Positions 1 through 8,669 of a DNA stretch of 55,662 nucleotides are shown here, in pieces. Location of the stretch: the NCBI GenBank assembly GCA_017444485.1, contig JAFSWM010000010.1, forward strand, positions 1-55,662, given 5' to 3'. The position numbers and the translations under genes are program-made. The DNA is from Bacteroidaceae bacterium (GTDB taxonomy: Bacteria > Bacteroidota > Bacteroidia > Bacteroidales > Bacteroidaceae). The notes under the pieces were generated by a model. The model made no database searches, was not told the origin of the DNA, and worked only from the letters and a program-made list of their open reading frames with translations. How positions within the stretch are numbered: position 1 is the stretch's first letter; every line of letters begins with the position of its first letter.

Positions 1-73
1 GAGTTAAAAGGGGGAGTTAAAAGGGGGAGTTAAAAGGGGGAGTTAAAAGGGGGAGTTAAAAGGGGGAGTTAAT
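1..73. repeat. 13-bp tandem repeat, cut by window start
   Basis: Five full copies of agttaaaaggggg plus a partial sixth, running off the left edge. It lies just past the uvrD stop codon. The unit resembles the ggagtta arrays upstream of gdhA, so it is probably one arm of the same repeat family. Confidence 0.9.
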
Positions 74-92
74 TGGGAGCGTTGTGGGCCGC

Positions 93-2417
93 TCAGAGGA
101 TTTCAAGGCGTGCGAAACGTAGTAGCAGGTTCTTCTCCCCTGCCTGGTCAAAGACTATGCGTGCCTTCTGCGTGCCGCCCTGGTCGGTGAGTTCGCTGAC
201 GGTGCCTGTGCCGAAGCGTTCGTGGCGCACCCGGCTGCCCACGCGTAGCATGCCGTGCTCGGTCTGTGCTACTTCCATCACTTTAGCGCCGGCAGCGGGG
301 CGTGACAGCGGCTTGAACGAGGGGCTCGCGGGCCTCTCCCAGATGGAGCGAGGCGTCGGCGTTTGTTCGCGAAAGGATTGCTTACGCTCCCAGGGCGGAC
401 GCTGGTCGGTAGTCGGCGCGACAAACTGTTGTGCATCGCCAGCCAGGCATTTCTTGTCCACCTCCCGCAAGAACGGGCTGGGCATGCAGAACTCCATCTT
501 GCCAAAGCGAAAGCGGCGCGCGGCATGGGTGAGGTAGCAGCGGTGGCCCGCACGGGTGATGGCCACATAAAACAGGCGGCGCTCCTCCTCCATCTCGCGC
601 CAATCCATGCTGGCGGAGGCGGCAGGGAACAGCCCGTCTTCAAGTCCTGTGACAAATACGTTGTCGAACTCCAACCCCTTGGCGGCGTGCATGGTCATCA
701 CCGTGACGCGCGGCGTGCCGTCGTCCTTTTGGTCAGCGTCTGTCAGCAATGCCACGCCTGCGAGGTATTCTCCCAGCGGAGCCACTTTGGAGTCTGCATG
801 ACTGCTGAAGTATTCTGTCTCGAACTGCCCGACCGAGCCAAGCAGCGAGTCGATATTCTCGCGGCGCGACTGCCCCTCCACGCTGGTGTCTTGAAGCATC
901 TCGGCGTGCAATCCGCTCTCCATGAGTATGGATGTGGTGAGCGCGAGTGCGCTTACATTGTCGGCGCGGCTGCGCAGGTCGGCAATCATTCCCAAGAAAC
1001 CACTGACGCGCCGCGCTGCGGCAGCCGATATCTCGGTATGGAGCGTGCCGAGCCTCTCTGCCGTATCCCACAGGCTCGATCCTTCTGCCGCCGCTGCCGC
1101 TACGAGCCGGTTCACTGTGGTCTGGCCGATGCCTCGGGCTGGCACGTTGATGATGCGACGGAAGGCCACGTCATCGTTGGGGTTGATGATGAGGCGCATA
1201 TAGGCGATGGCGTCCTTGATCTCCTTGCGCTGATAGAACGACATGCTGCCATAGATGCGATAGGGGATGCCGCGCTCGCTGAATGCCTCTTCGAAGGCTC
1301 GGCTCTGGGCGTTGGTGCGGTAGAGCACAGCAAACTGCTGCCACGGCTCGTGCTCCTTGGCGTGCAGGCGCTGTATGATTTTTGCCACCACGGCAGCCTC
1401 CTCCTTGTCGCTACCCGTGGCGATGACACGCAAAGGGTCGCCCTGTGCCTCTTCGCTGTACACGGTCTTGGCAATCTGCCGCCTGTTGTGGCGTATCACG
1501 CTGTCGGCAGCGCTAACGATGGTCTTGGTGCTGCGATAGTTGCGCTCCAACTTGAAGAGGCGCGCCTTGGTATATTGCTTGTTGAAACTGAGAATGTTGT
1601 CGATGTTCGCGCCCCTGAAACTATAGATGCTCTGCGCGTCGTCGCCCACCACGCAGATGCGGCTGTCCTCCTCGTCGGCCAGCATGGTGACGATGCGGTG
1701 CTGAGCGTAGTTGGTGTCCTGGTACTCATCCACCAAGATGTAGGCGAATCGCTCCTTGTAGCGCAGCCGTACGTCGTCGTGGTCACGGAACAGCAGGAAG
1801 GTGTTCACCAACAGGTCGTCGAAGTCCATCGCGTCCGACTGCTTCAGCGTTCTCTGGTATTCGGCGTAGATACTACCGCACTGGCTGATGTTCGCAGCCT
1901 TATCGCGCTGGTAGCGGTCGGTGTCGGACTGGTATGCCTCGGGCAGAATGAGGCGGTTTTTGGCATCACTGATGCGCGCGGCTATTATGCTGGGTTTGTA
2001 CACCTTGTCGTCCAGCCCTCGGGCCTTGATGAGGTGCTTGAGCAGCGTCTTCTGGTCGTCGGCATCGTAGATGGTATAGTTCTGCGTATAGCCCAGCAAG
2101 TGGGCCTCCCGTCGCAGGATACGGGCGAACAGACTGTGGAAGGTGCCTGCCCACAATTCGCGTGTGCTACCCGCACCCACAAGGGCCTCGATGCGGTCGC
2201 GCATCTCGCGCGCGGCCTTGTTGGTGAACGTCAGTGCAAGGATGGTCCAAGGCTTCATGCCTTGGCTGATGAGGTAGGCCACCTTGTAGGTGAGCATACG
2301 CGTCTTGCCCGAACCAGCCCCAGCGATGACCAACGAGGGGCCGTCGCAGTATTGCACGGCTTCCCATTGCACGGGGTTGAGGCGGGCGGCGAAGTCTATG
2401 GTAGGCGTGTCGTTCAA
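93..2417 (-). CDS. uvrD: UvrD/PcrA-type ATP-dependent DNA helicase
   Basis: Superfamily 1A 3'-5' DNA helicase acting in excision repair, mismatch repair and clearing of blocked forks. The 774 residues have the family's usual length. Visible motifs are the Q-motif region LNPVQ (13-17), Walker A GAGSGKT (33-39), DEYQD (about 230), QSIYSFRGA (about 262) and TMHAAKGLEFD with GLEDGLFP (about 580-600). The last 50 residues form the small basic Tudor-like tail of PcrA/UvrD (GSRVRHERFGTGTV). The chosen start is TTG at 2417. An in-frame TAG lies eight codons upstream with no ATG between, and the preceding sequence is a repeat array, so the original start region may have been displaced. The gene stands alone. 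Function is near certain; the start is not. Confidence 0.95.
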   Translation of the reverse strand: MNDTPTIDFAARLNPVQWEAVQYCDGPSLVIAGAGSGKTRMLTYKVAYLISQGMKPWTILALTFTNKAAREMRDRIEALVGAGSTRELWAGTFHSLFARILRREAHLLGYTQNYTIYDADDQKTLLKHLIKARGLDDKVYKPSIIAARISDAKNRLILPEAYQSDTDRYQRDKAANISQCGSIYAEYQRTLKQSDAMDFDDLLVNTFLLFRDHDDVRLRYKERFAYILVDEYQDTNYAQHRIVTMLADEEDSRICVVGDDAQSIYSFRGANIDNILSFNKQYTKARLFKLERNYRSTKTIVSAADSVIRHNRRQIAKTVYSEEAQGDPLRVIATGSDKEEAAVVAKIIQRLHAKEHEPWQQFAVLYRTNAQSRAFEEAFSERGIPYRIYGSMSFYQRKEIKDAIAYMRLIINPNDDVAFRRIINVPARGIGQTTVNRLVAAAAAEGSSLWDTAERLGTLHTEISAAAARRVSGFLGMIADLRSRADNVSALALTTSILMESGLHAEMLQDTSVEGQSRRENIDSLLGSVGQFETEYFSSHADSKVAPLGEYLAGVALLTDADQKDDGTPRVTVMTMHAAKGLEFDNVFVTGLEDGLFPAASASMDWREMEEERRLFYVAITRAGHRCYLTHAARRFRFGKMEFCMPSPFLREVDKKCLAGDAQQFVAPTTDQRPPWERKQSFREQTPTPRSIWERPASPSFKPLSRPAAGAKVMEVAQTEHGMLRVGSRVRHERFGTGTVSELTDQGGTQKARIVFDQAGEKNLLLRFARLEIL

Positions 2418-2430
2418 GGGCGTGTGTTCA

Positions 2431-2612
2431 ATGTTCTATTTGCAAAACCTGCGGGCGGGGACGTTGATGTACTATTTGCAAAACCTGCGGGCGGGGACGT
2501 TGATGTACTATTTGCTATACCTGCGGGCGGGGACGCTGATGTTCAATTTGCTATACCTGCGGGCGGGGACGCCCGCGCTCCCAGCGTTTGCAAGAGGCGG
2601 GCTGACGATTGC
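2431..2612. repeat. 36-bp tandem repeat ending in GC-rich core element
   Basis: Units begin at 2431, 2467, 2503 and 2539. Each holds a TATTTGCAAAACC or AATTTGCTATACC segment followed by tgcgggcggggacg. The fourth unit continues into gcgggcggggacgcccgcgc, an imperfect palindrome, then ggcgggctgacgattgctaat and a CAATGNT array. This is one half of the GC-rich element seen complete at 43564 and 45303, with its left part amplified. The array reaches to within 15 bp of the uvrD start codon. Confidence 0.85.
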
Positions 2613-2680
2613 TAATGGTCAATGTTCAATGTTCAACGGTCAATGTTCAACGGTCAATGTTCAACGGTCAATGTTCAATG
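2613..2680. repeat. CAATGNT 7-bp array
   Basis: Nine or so copies of a 7-bp unit (caatggt, caatgtt, caacggt). The last copies supply the final His codon and the stop codon (CAT TGA on the minus strand) of the neighbouring lipoprotein gene. Confidence 0.9.
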
Positions 2681-3133
2681 AGTCTTGCGAGCGGCGATGT
2701 CGTGCGCCAGTTTCTGTTGGAAGAACTCCACTTTGTCGGCAGCCTTGGCGCGTTCTACGGCGATGGCTTCGTCGGTTTCCACACTCCCCGTGGCGTCAAG
2801 ACGTGCTACGCGTGCGGCGGCCTCAAACATCTCAATGCTGTCGAGGAGTAGGATGGCGTCCTCGCGGGCGTTGAGTGCCTGTGGGTATTGCTTGCGTATG
2901 CCCAGTGCCTTGGTGCGTGCTGTCTCAAAGCCGCCGGCCTGAAGAGCGAGGCGAGCGGTGTCGAGCAGGGCCTGTGCTGCACTTTCTTCCGCTGTGCGGG
3001 CAGCGGAAGCGGAATTTTCAGCGGCGGTAGGTTGCGAGGTGGCCGACGGAGCAGGAACGGCCTCGTTGGAACTGCAGGCGGAGAAGAAAAGGAAAAGAAA
3101 TGAAGAAAGGATGAATGCGGCGGTCTTATTCAT
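2675..3133 (-). CDS. Small lipoprotein of unknown function
   Basis: 152 residues. I do not recognise a family. It starts with a signal peptide ending in the lipobox FSAC (Cys about 20), followed by a Ser/Ala/Pro-rich linker. The rest looks alpha-helical and Ala/Arg/Glu-rich, with a hint of a TPR-like pair (ALLDTARLALQAGGFETA). The start at 3133 is preferred over 3169 because the signal peptide then begins with MNKTAAF, and a TACTTTTGC promoter element ends only three bases before this ATG. The final residue (His) and stop codon come from the CAATGNT repeat array. The gene faces away from the nucleoside transporter gene. Confidence 0.75.
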   Translation of the reverse strand: MNKTAAFILSSFLFLFFSACSSNEAVPAPSATSQPTAAENSASAARTAEESAAQALLDTARLALQAGGFETARTKALGIRKQYPQALNAREDAILLLDSIEMFEAAARVARLDATGSVETDEAIAVERAKAADKVEFFQQKLAHDIAARKTH

Positions 3134-3136
3134 ACT

Positions 3137-3170
3137 GCAAAAGTACGGCAAACTTGGTTTTTTTGACAAG
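3137..3170 (-). promoter_or_regulatory. Promoter of the 3133 lipoprotein gene
   Basis: On the minus strand TTG is followed after 21 bases by TACTTTTGC (3137-3145), fitting the Bacteroidota TTTG/TAnnTTTG promoter. The ATG follows after three bases, which puts the predicted transcription start at or inside the start codon. Confidence 0.6.
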
Positions 3171-3209
3171 CAAAGCCTCCTTTTCGTGTTTCCTTACTTA
3201 TAAATTGCG

Positions 3210-3218
3210 TACTTTTGC
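3210..3218 (+). promoter_or_regulatory. -7 element of the nucleoside transporter gene
   Basis: TACTTTTGC, 39 bases before the ATG at 3258, back to back with the divergent lipoprotein promoter. No good -33 TTTG is visible. Confidence 0.5.
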
Positions 3219-3257
3219 GTTCAAATCACAAACGCATATCATTCTATCCTTTCTTTT

Positions 3258-4532
3258 ATGCAAAACACAAGTCTCAAGATTCGTCTCACGGCGATGAACT
3301 TCTTGCAGTTCGCCGCTTGGGGCGCGTATCTCACCTCGATGGGCGGATATCTCTTCGCTTCGGGAAACCCTGACATCATCGGCTGGTTCTACAGCATCCA
3401 GGGCATCGTTTCTATCTTTATGCCTGCCTTGATGGGCATCATCGCCGACCGCTGGATCAGGGCTGAGCGGCTGCTCGGCTTGTGCCACCTACTGGCCGGC
3501 GCCTTGATGATTGCTGCCGGTGTGTATGGCGTGCAGGCTGGCGAGGCAATGGACAAGTGGACCCTCTTCACGCTCTATTCGTTCAGCGTGGCGTTCTATA
3601 TGCCCACGCTCGCCTTGAGCAACAGTGTGGCCTTTACCGCCTTGACGCGCGAGGGGATGGACACGGTGAAGGCTTTCCCGCCGATCCGTGTGTTTGGCAC
3701 CGTGGGCTTCATCTGCACCATGCTTGCCGTGGACTTTGCGGGCTATCAGCACACGGCCATGCAGTTTGTGGTGAGCGGCGCCATCAGCGTGTTGCTGGGT
3801 CTCTACGCTCCCACGCTCCCCGCATGCCCCACCAACAAGGGCCAGGGCAAGAGCCTCGCCGAAGCCTTCGGACTGAAGGCCTTTGCACTGTTCAAGGACT
3901 ACCGCATGGCCCTCTTCTTCATCTTCTCCTTCCTGCTGGGCTTGCAACTGCAGATTTCTAACGGCTTTGCCAACGGATTCATCAGTTCGTTTGCCGACAT
4001 TCCTGAGTTTGCCGACACATTCGGCGCGCAGCACGCCAATGCTTTGATTTCGCTCTCGCAAATCAGTGAGACGCTGTGTATCTTGCTCATCCCCTTCTTT
4101 ATGAGCCGCTTTGGTATCAAGCGCGTCATGATGATTGCCATGGCAGGTTGGGTGCTTCGCTTCGGCCTCTTCGGCACTGGCGATCCAGGCCCGGGCGTGT
4201 GGATGTTTATCCTCTCTTGCATCGTCTATGGCGTGGCCTTTGACTTCTTCAACATCAGCGGCGCACTGTTTGTGGACAAGAACACCGACAAGGAAACGCG
4301 CTCTTCGGCCCAGGGACTCTTCATGCTGATGACCAATGGTCTCGGCGCCACCGTGGGCTCGCTGGCTGCCCAGGCTGTGGTGGATAAGTATGTGAACACC
4401 CAGACCGATGCCCTCGCAACAGTGGCCGGATGGCAGACGTCATGGTTCATCTTTGCCGGCTACGCCCTCGTGGTGCTTATTCTTTTCACCATCTTCTTCA
4501 AGGAAAAGAAGACGATGGACAGCAAGGCATAG
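3258..4532 (+). CDS. Nucleoside:H+ symporter family (NupG-like) MFS transporter
   Basis: Inner-membrane permease of the major facilitator fold, matching the NupG/XapB nucleoside:proton symporter family. The 424 residues form about twelve hydrophobic segments. The first helix FLQFAAWGAYLTSMGGYL and the following GIIADRWI are family signatures, and the middle loop (ACPTNKGQGKSLAEAF) joins the two six-helix halves. It probably imports nucleosides; deoD at 16.9 kb could use them, though the genes are not linked. The ATG at 3258 follows a clear -7 element. The gene is single and ends at a strong hairpin terminator. Confidence 0.9.
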   Translation: MQNTSLKIRLTAMNFLQFAAWGAYLTSMGGYLFASGNPDIIGWFYSIQGIVSIFMPALMGIIADRWIRAERLLGLCHLLAGALMIAAGVYGVQAGEAMDKWTLFTLYSFSVAFYMPTLALSNSVAFTALTREGMDTVKAFPPIRVFGTVGFICTMLAVDFAGYQHTAMQFVVSGAISVLLGLYAPTLPACPTNKGQGKSLAEAFGLKAFALFKDYRMALFFIFSFLLGLQLQISNGFANGFISSFADIPEFADTFGAQHANALISLSQISETLCILLIPFFMSRFGIKRVMMIAMAGWVLRFGLFGTGDPGPGVWMFILSCIVYGVAFDFFNISGALFVDKNTDKETRSSAQGLFMLMTNGLGATVGSLAAQAVVDKYVNTQTDALATVAGWQTSWFIFAGYALVVLILFTIFFKEKKTMDSKA

Positions 4533-4563
4533 CCCGAGAGCAGGAAACATTCATACAAAAGCA

Positions 4564-4606
4564 CTGCCGCAACCCGAGCGCTTAGGCCAAGGGTTGCGGC
4601 AGTTTT
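4564..4606. terminator. Bidirectional intrinsic terminator
   Basis: A perfect 12-bp stem (ctgccgcaaccc / gggttgcggcag, loop 4576-4590) followed by TTTT on the plus strand, and by a T-rich stretch (tgcttttg) on the minus strand. It sits between the convergent transporter and DUF4923 genes. Confidence 0.88.
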
Positions 4607-4661
4607 AATTATTGTGTGGACGAGACTGCGCTACATGCGCTGCACGTCGGGCTCAGGGCGT

Positions 4662-5336
4662 TTATTTCTTGAGTTCAAGCCCCACGAGCATGCCGTCGTA
4701 GGACGCGAGCAGGTTGCTCAGCGTGTTGATGGTGCTGTTTCCGCTCATCCCGCCGAGTGTGGTGAGGATGTTCTGGAGTTTGTCGGCCTCGAAGAGCAGG
4801 GAGAGTTCGCCGCCGTTCAGCGCCACGTTCATGGTGGTGTGCATCACGCCGCCGAGGTAGTTGAGACGCAGTGTTTTTTCGCTGGTGTTGAGCACGTAGT
4901 CGCCGCTGAACGACCTGCCGGCGATAATCCCCTTGAACGTCTTGTCGTTGTTGAAGGTGAATTGGCAGGTGTTGCTGTTGAAGCCGAGTTTCGTGAGTTG
5001 TGCGTCCACTTTCTGCTCGATAGCCGCCGATGCTGCCGATCCGCCTACGCGTTGCAGGGCATTGCTGCTTTCGAACACGACGCTGGCACCGTTGTATTTC
5101 CATGTGCCGAGGATGTTCTTCTCGGTGAGTGTGCTGCCGCCGAGTACGCCTTCAAGCAGGCCGCCAAGCAGTGCGGTGACCGTGCCGCCCGAGGCTACGG
5201 ACGACGTGGTGGCTGAGGTGGTGTTGCTGCCGGAGTTGCCTTGCAGCAATGTGTTGCTTAATTGCTGCACGGTGGAGTTGCAGCCGCTCAGCAACAGGCC
5301 GCTGACAACGGCCATGGTGAGAATACGCTTGTTCAT
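4662..5336 (-). CDS. DUF4923 family lipoprotein
   Basis: 224 residues with a lipoprotein signal (LLLSGCNST, Cys 19), a Ser/Thr/Gly-rich linker to about residue 70, then the DUF4923 domain. That domain starts at NILGTWKYNGASVVFES and continues with lipocalin-like beta strands (FTFNNDKTFKG, LNYLGG, LSLLFEADKLQ). The family is common in Bacteroidales and has no known function. The strand pattern suggests a small ligand-binding barrel on a membrane anchor, which is inference only. The gene stands alone with its own -7 element. Confidence 0.85.
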   Translation of the reverse strand: MNKRILTMAVVSGLLLSGCNSTVQQLSNTLLQGNSGSNTTSATTSSVASGGTVTALLGGLLEGVLGGSTLTEKNILGTWKYNGASVVFESSNALQRVGGSAASAAIEQKVDAQLTKLGFNSNTCQFTFNNDKTFKGIIAGRSFSGDYVLNTSEKTLRLNYLGGVMHTTMNVALNGGELSLLFEADKLQNILTTLGGMSGNSTINTLSNLLASYDGMLVGLELKK

Positions 5337-5393
5337 AGTAAAAAAAAATAAACGTTTGTTGTTCGATGGGTTTTGTACGCGCTTTTGCGCGGC

Positions 5394-5402
5394 GCAAAAG
5401 TA
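5394..5402 (-). promoter_or_regulatory. -7 element of the DUF4923 gene
   Basis: TACTTTTGC on the minus strand, 57 bases before the ATG. Confidence 0.5.
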
Positions 5403-5486
5403 ATACTTTCCGAAAAAGCCCGTCGCGTTAGGAACGTTGAAAACGAATTGTTTCGGCTGTTTGGCGCAACGTTCATTCTCGTTTTG

Positions 5487-7448
5487 TCAGTGTAGGCTGC
5501 GGATGCCGCTCACCTCGGTAGAGGCTTCCCCAATCGCTTCCATCTGTCGGAATACGGCGGTGTGGATGCGTATGAAGTCGATGCCGTCGAGGCTCACAGG
5601 GTTGCCGTTCTCGTCGGTGGCCCATCCAATGTCAAAGCGACAGCCGTCGGTGCCGTTGGGCTGATTGTCGGCATACCCCCATGGGAATGCGGGTTGCAAC
5701 CAGGTGTCGCCGCTGCGGTATGCGAGGTTGGGGAGCAGGGTAAAACGATAATGCAGTTCCGCATCGGCCCGCCACATCGGGAAGTAGGGCTGACTGTGAT
5801 AAATGTTGCGAGCGAGCCATCCCTCCTTCCCGTCGCAGTCCTGCCACCAGATGTAGTGTTCGTCGGCACACCATGGCGCGCTGCTGCTCGTCGTGGTGTG
5901 GCTCTCGTCGGGACGGTGATAGACGATGGAGTAGCCACGGCGGGCTTCGTCGTGTGCACTTCCGGCGAGTTCGTACCAGGTGTCGTCGGGCAGTCCATTG
6001 CCGTTGTCGTCGCGCATCACGCTGACGATGCCTGGCTCGCTGGCATTCGCGAAGGCATTGCCCAGTACTTCGATGTCGTTCTGCCCAGGTACATTTGGAA
6101 CGCGCGAAGCGAAGCCCGCCACGAGATATCCGCCCGCGCCGCCCAGTGTGACAAGTCCGGTGCGTCCCTCACCGATGGCGGCAAACACCTTGGCGCACAT
6201 CGCCGCCTCGTCGTCCCCCTGGGCAAATTCTGGTAGCACATTCACAAACTGCCCTGGCGCTGGGCGATAGGCAAAGATGCGGTTGATGCCCTGTGCGCCA
6301 GCGTTTCCGTCGCCGTCACCTCCTATGGGAGCCGCAGTATCTGTGAAAGCAAAATGTGCGGGAATGTCGCCCGCCTGTGCTTCCCAAAGCCTGCGCCCGC
6401 TGCGGTCGTAGCAGATCACTCGCCCTGGTGACACGTAGTCGCGCGCATCGGTGACGTAAACACGCTCTGCGCGCTCGTCGGCAGCAATGCCATAGGGCGT
6501 GCGGATGTCTGCCAGTGTGCCGTCGGTGATGAAGTCGGAGAGGGTGTGGGTGTCGAGGTTGTAGCGCAGCAGGGCTTTTCCGTTTGTCCCGCCACGCAGG
6601 GCAATCATTTCGTTGCCGAGGAAGCAGAAGGCGTCGGCCTCTATGCCCAGCCGGTTCTCCACAGTGAGTGTGCTCGGATTGACCACAAAGATGTCGGACG
6701 GCGTGTCGGCATAATTGCCACGCGAGCCCACATATAGTTTCCCCCCTTGCGTCTTGACGAAGTGCAGGTTGGGCGCCACGTCGATGGTTGCCATCGGGGT
6801 GAAGGTGGCAAGGTCTATGACGGTGAGCGTGTGGTCGTAGTCGGGTGCGCGATATCCGCCGCTGTTGGCCACAAAGAGCCGCCCTCCTACTGCGACGGCC
6901 TGCTCGGGTTGGTAGCCAGTGGGGCAGGTGGCTTCTATGGTGAGCGACGCGGTGTCAATGCGCGCCACATAGCCTCGTCTTGCCAACGGGTCGCCCGCAC
7001 TCACGGGGCCTGCATAGGAGGTGACGTAAACTTTACCCTCGTGGAAACACAGATAGCGACAATTGGGGATGGGCAGTGCGGCGATATGCCGAGCAGTGCG
7101 TGCGTCAGCCACTTCAACGAGTCCGCTCACGTTGATGACAGCATAGAGCCGTGAGCCGTAGATGCCCAGATCGTTTCCCACGTCGCCCAGTTCAAGAGCA
7201 ATGGTAGGGTTCGTCTCGGGGAAGATGTTGTGCCGGTAGATGCCACTGGCACTGTCGTAGAAGTCCAGTGTGGCCTTGTTCGACCCCATGTTGCCTTCGT
7301 TGAGCAGGTAGAAACTTGTGCCGCCACCGCTGGTGGCTTGTTCGGTGGCCGGAACGAGAAGTTCATCATCGCCTCGGCACGAATTCAGTACGGCGAGGAC
7401 GAAGGCAAAAAAGAAAAAGGCGGATAGGGGGAGTCTTATCGGCTGCAT
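5487..7448 (-). CDS. YncE-like beta-propeller lipoprotein with C-terminal surface domain
   Basis: 653 residues from the ATG at 7448, which gives a lipoprotein signal ending LNSC (Cys about 24). Residues about 45-370 are a repeated propeller (GSRLYAVINVSG, GKVYVTSYAG, GRLFVANSGG, GGKLYVGSRG), the DUF5074/YncE type. Residues about 400-650 match a second Bacteroidales surface domain (VTLGGAGGYLVAGF, DIEVLGNAF, DDNGNGLPDDTWYELAG). In Bacteroides, propeller lipoproteins of this kind, such as BtuG, and separate proteins with the second domain occur in vitamin B12 uptake loci. Here both are in one chain. No btuB or cobalamin riboswitch is visible nearby, so a role in corrinoid capture is only a guess. 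Confidence 0.75.
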   Translation of the reverse strand: MQPIRLPLSAFFFFAFVLAVLNSCRGDDELLVPATEQATSGGGTSFYLLNEGNMGSNKATLDFYDSASGIYRHNIFPETNPTIALELGDVGNDLGIYGSRLYAVINVSGLVEVADARTARHIAALPIPNCRYLCFHEGKVYVTSYAGPVSAGDPLARRGYVARIDTASLTIEATCPTGYQPEQAVAVGGRLFVANSGGYRAPDYDHTLTVIDLATFTPMATIDVAPNLHFVKTQGGKLYVGSRGNYADTPSDIFVVNPSTLTVENRLGIEADAFCFLGNEMIALRGGTNGKALLRYNLDTHTLSDFITDGTLADIRTPYGIAADERAERVYVTDARDYVSPGRVICYDRSGRRLWEAQAGDIPAHFAFTDTAAPIGGDGDGNAGAQGINRIFAYRPAPGQFVNVLPEFAQGDDEAAMCAKVFAAIGEGRTGLVTLGGAGGYLVAGFASRVPNVPGQNDIEVLGNAFANASEPGIVSVMRDDNGNGLPDDTWYELAGSAHDEARRGYSIVYHRPDESHTTTSSSAPWCADEHYIWWQDCDGKEGWLARNIYHSQPYFPMWRADAELHYRFTLLPNLAYRSGDTWLQPAFPWGYADNQPNGTDGCRFDIGWATDENGNPVSLDGIDFIRIHTAVFRQMEAIGEASTEVSGIRSLH

Positions 7449-7471
7449 GACCGCAGTTTGTGTTCGGCTTG

Positions 7472-7480
7472 GCAAAAGTA
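7472..7480 (-). promoter_or_regulatory. -7 element of the propeller lipoprotein gene
   Basis: TACTTTTGC on the minus strand, 23 bases before the ATG at 7448. Confidence 0.5.
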
Positions 7481-7554
7481 GTGATAATACCTGCCAAGCG
7501 CTGCGTTGTTCGGGGGTTTTCAGTGGCGCAGGGGGCTTTTCGTGTGTTTTTCCT

Positions 7555-7563
7555 TACTTTTGC
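7555..7563 (+). promoter_or_regulatory. -7 element of manA, next to the start codon
   Basis: TACTTTTGC ends five bases before ATG 7569. The expected transcription start falls at the ATG, so the mRNA may lack a leader or translation may begin at the ATG at 7575. Confidence 0.5.
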
Positions 7564-7568
7564 AGCCC

Positions 7569-8537
7569 ATGAAAATGTTAAAATTCCGTGCCGTGCTGGT
7601 CCCGAAACTGTGGGGCGGCGAGGCCATTGCCAATCTCAAAGGATTGAAGTCCGCCCCTGCCAGTGTGGGCGAGAGTTTTGAAATCTCTGCATTGCCAGGA
7701 CAAGAAACGATCTGTACGACCGAAGGTTTTGAGGGCCTGACGCTCACCGATCTTATCGCCCGCTATGGTGCGGAACTTGTGGGGCGTGCCAACTTTGCGC
7801 GCTACGGTTCGCAGTTCCCCCTGCTCATCAAATTCATCGACGCCCGCCAGGCGCTTAGTGTGCAGGTGCATCCCGACGATGCCATGGCCGCTTCGTTGGG
7901 TATGCCTTACGGCAAGAGCGAGATGTGGTATGTGGTGGACACTGCGCCCGAGGCCTCTCTTATGGCGGGCTTTGCCGAGGATACCGACGCTTCCCGTTTT
8001 GAAGAGATGCTTGCCGATGGGTCGCTGATGCACCGTGTCAATGTGTATGCCACAAGCGCTGGCGATGCATACTATATCCCGGCAGGCACAATCCATAGTA
8101 TAGGTGCAGGCAACTTCATCATTGAGGTGCAGCAGAGCAGCGGTGCGACCTATCGTGTGTACGATTTCGACCGCACCGACGAGGCTGGCCACAAGCGCGA
8201 ACTGCATGTGGATTTGGCGCGCCGCGCGCTCAACTTCTGCGCTCGCAGTGACTTCCGCCGCCACATCGAGCCCGTTCCGTGTCAGCCCGTCACGGTGGTA
8301 CGTTCGCCGTATTTTGTCACAGAACTGCTTCGTGCTGATGCGCCAGTTTCTCGCGATCTTGCAGAGACGGACTCCTTCGTGGCCATGGTGTGCTTCGAGG
8401 GTGCCGCCACGCTTACCGACCAGGACGGCAACACCGAGCATCTCACGGCAGGCGAAACCTTGCTCATTCCCGCCTCTACGGAACGTATCGATTTGCGCCC
8501 CGAACCTACCTTTGCTTGTCTGACGGCACGCGTCTGA
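7569..8537 (+). CDS. manA: Mannose-6-phosphate isomerase, class I
   Basis: Interconverts mannose 6-phosphate and fructose 6-phosphate, feeding GDP-mannose synthesis or mannose use. At 322 residues it is the short, bacterial form of the zinc cupin enzyme. Visible are the N-terminal KLWGGEAIANL, the metal-site region QVHPDD (about 100), GKSEMWYVVD, and YIPAGTIHSIG (about 170-180) followed by EVQQSSGATYRVYDFDR. The ATG at 7569 (MKMLKF) or 7575 (MLKF) is the likely start; the longer open frame would begin upstream of the promoter. The gene stands alone and ends before a GC-rich hairpin. Confidence 0.93.
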   Translation: MKMLKFRAVLVPKLWGGEAIANLKGLKSAPASVGESFEISALPGQETICTTEGFEGLTLTDLIARYGAELVGRANFARYGSQFPLLIKFIDARQALSVQVHPDDAMAASLGMPYGKSEMWYVVDTAPEASLMAGFAEDTDASRFEEMLADGSLMHRVNVYATSAGDAYYIPAGTIHSIGAGNFIIEVQQSSGATYRVYDFDRTDEAGHKRELHVDLARRALNFCARSDFRRHIEPVPCQPVTVVRSPYFVTELLRADAPVSRDLAETDSFVAMVCFEGAATLTDQDGNTEHLTAGETLLIPASTERIDLRPEPTFACLTARV

Positions 8538-8598
8538 GCGCTGTGTCTTCGTAGTGAGCGCGGACGTTTTGTTCACGTGCTTTTCTCATTAATCACCG

Positions 8599-8625
8599 AG
8601 GCCGCTGCAACCGTTGCAGCGGCCT
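8599..8625 (+). terminator. Hairpin downstream of manA
   Basis: A perfect 12-bp stem (aggccgctgcaa / ttgcagcggcct) with a three-base loop, 61 bases past the stop. No T-run follows, so termination is likely but not certain. Confidence 0.55.
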
Positions 8626-8669
8626 TGGTAGTTATAGGGAGCGTATTTCTTGAAGAGAGGTCAGTCATT

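Noticed and set aside
2431..2574. 36-bp repeats as a CRISPR array
   Set aside because: Units are directly joined with no spacers, and there are no cas genes.
363..2615. Long open frame on the plus strand opposite uvrD
   Set aside because: No family signal; it is a shadow of the GC-rich helicase gene and runs through the repeat array.
7449..7568. Cobalamin riboswitch ahead of the BtuG-like gene
   Set aside because: Only about 120 bases lie between this gene and manA; too short, and no conserved box was seen.
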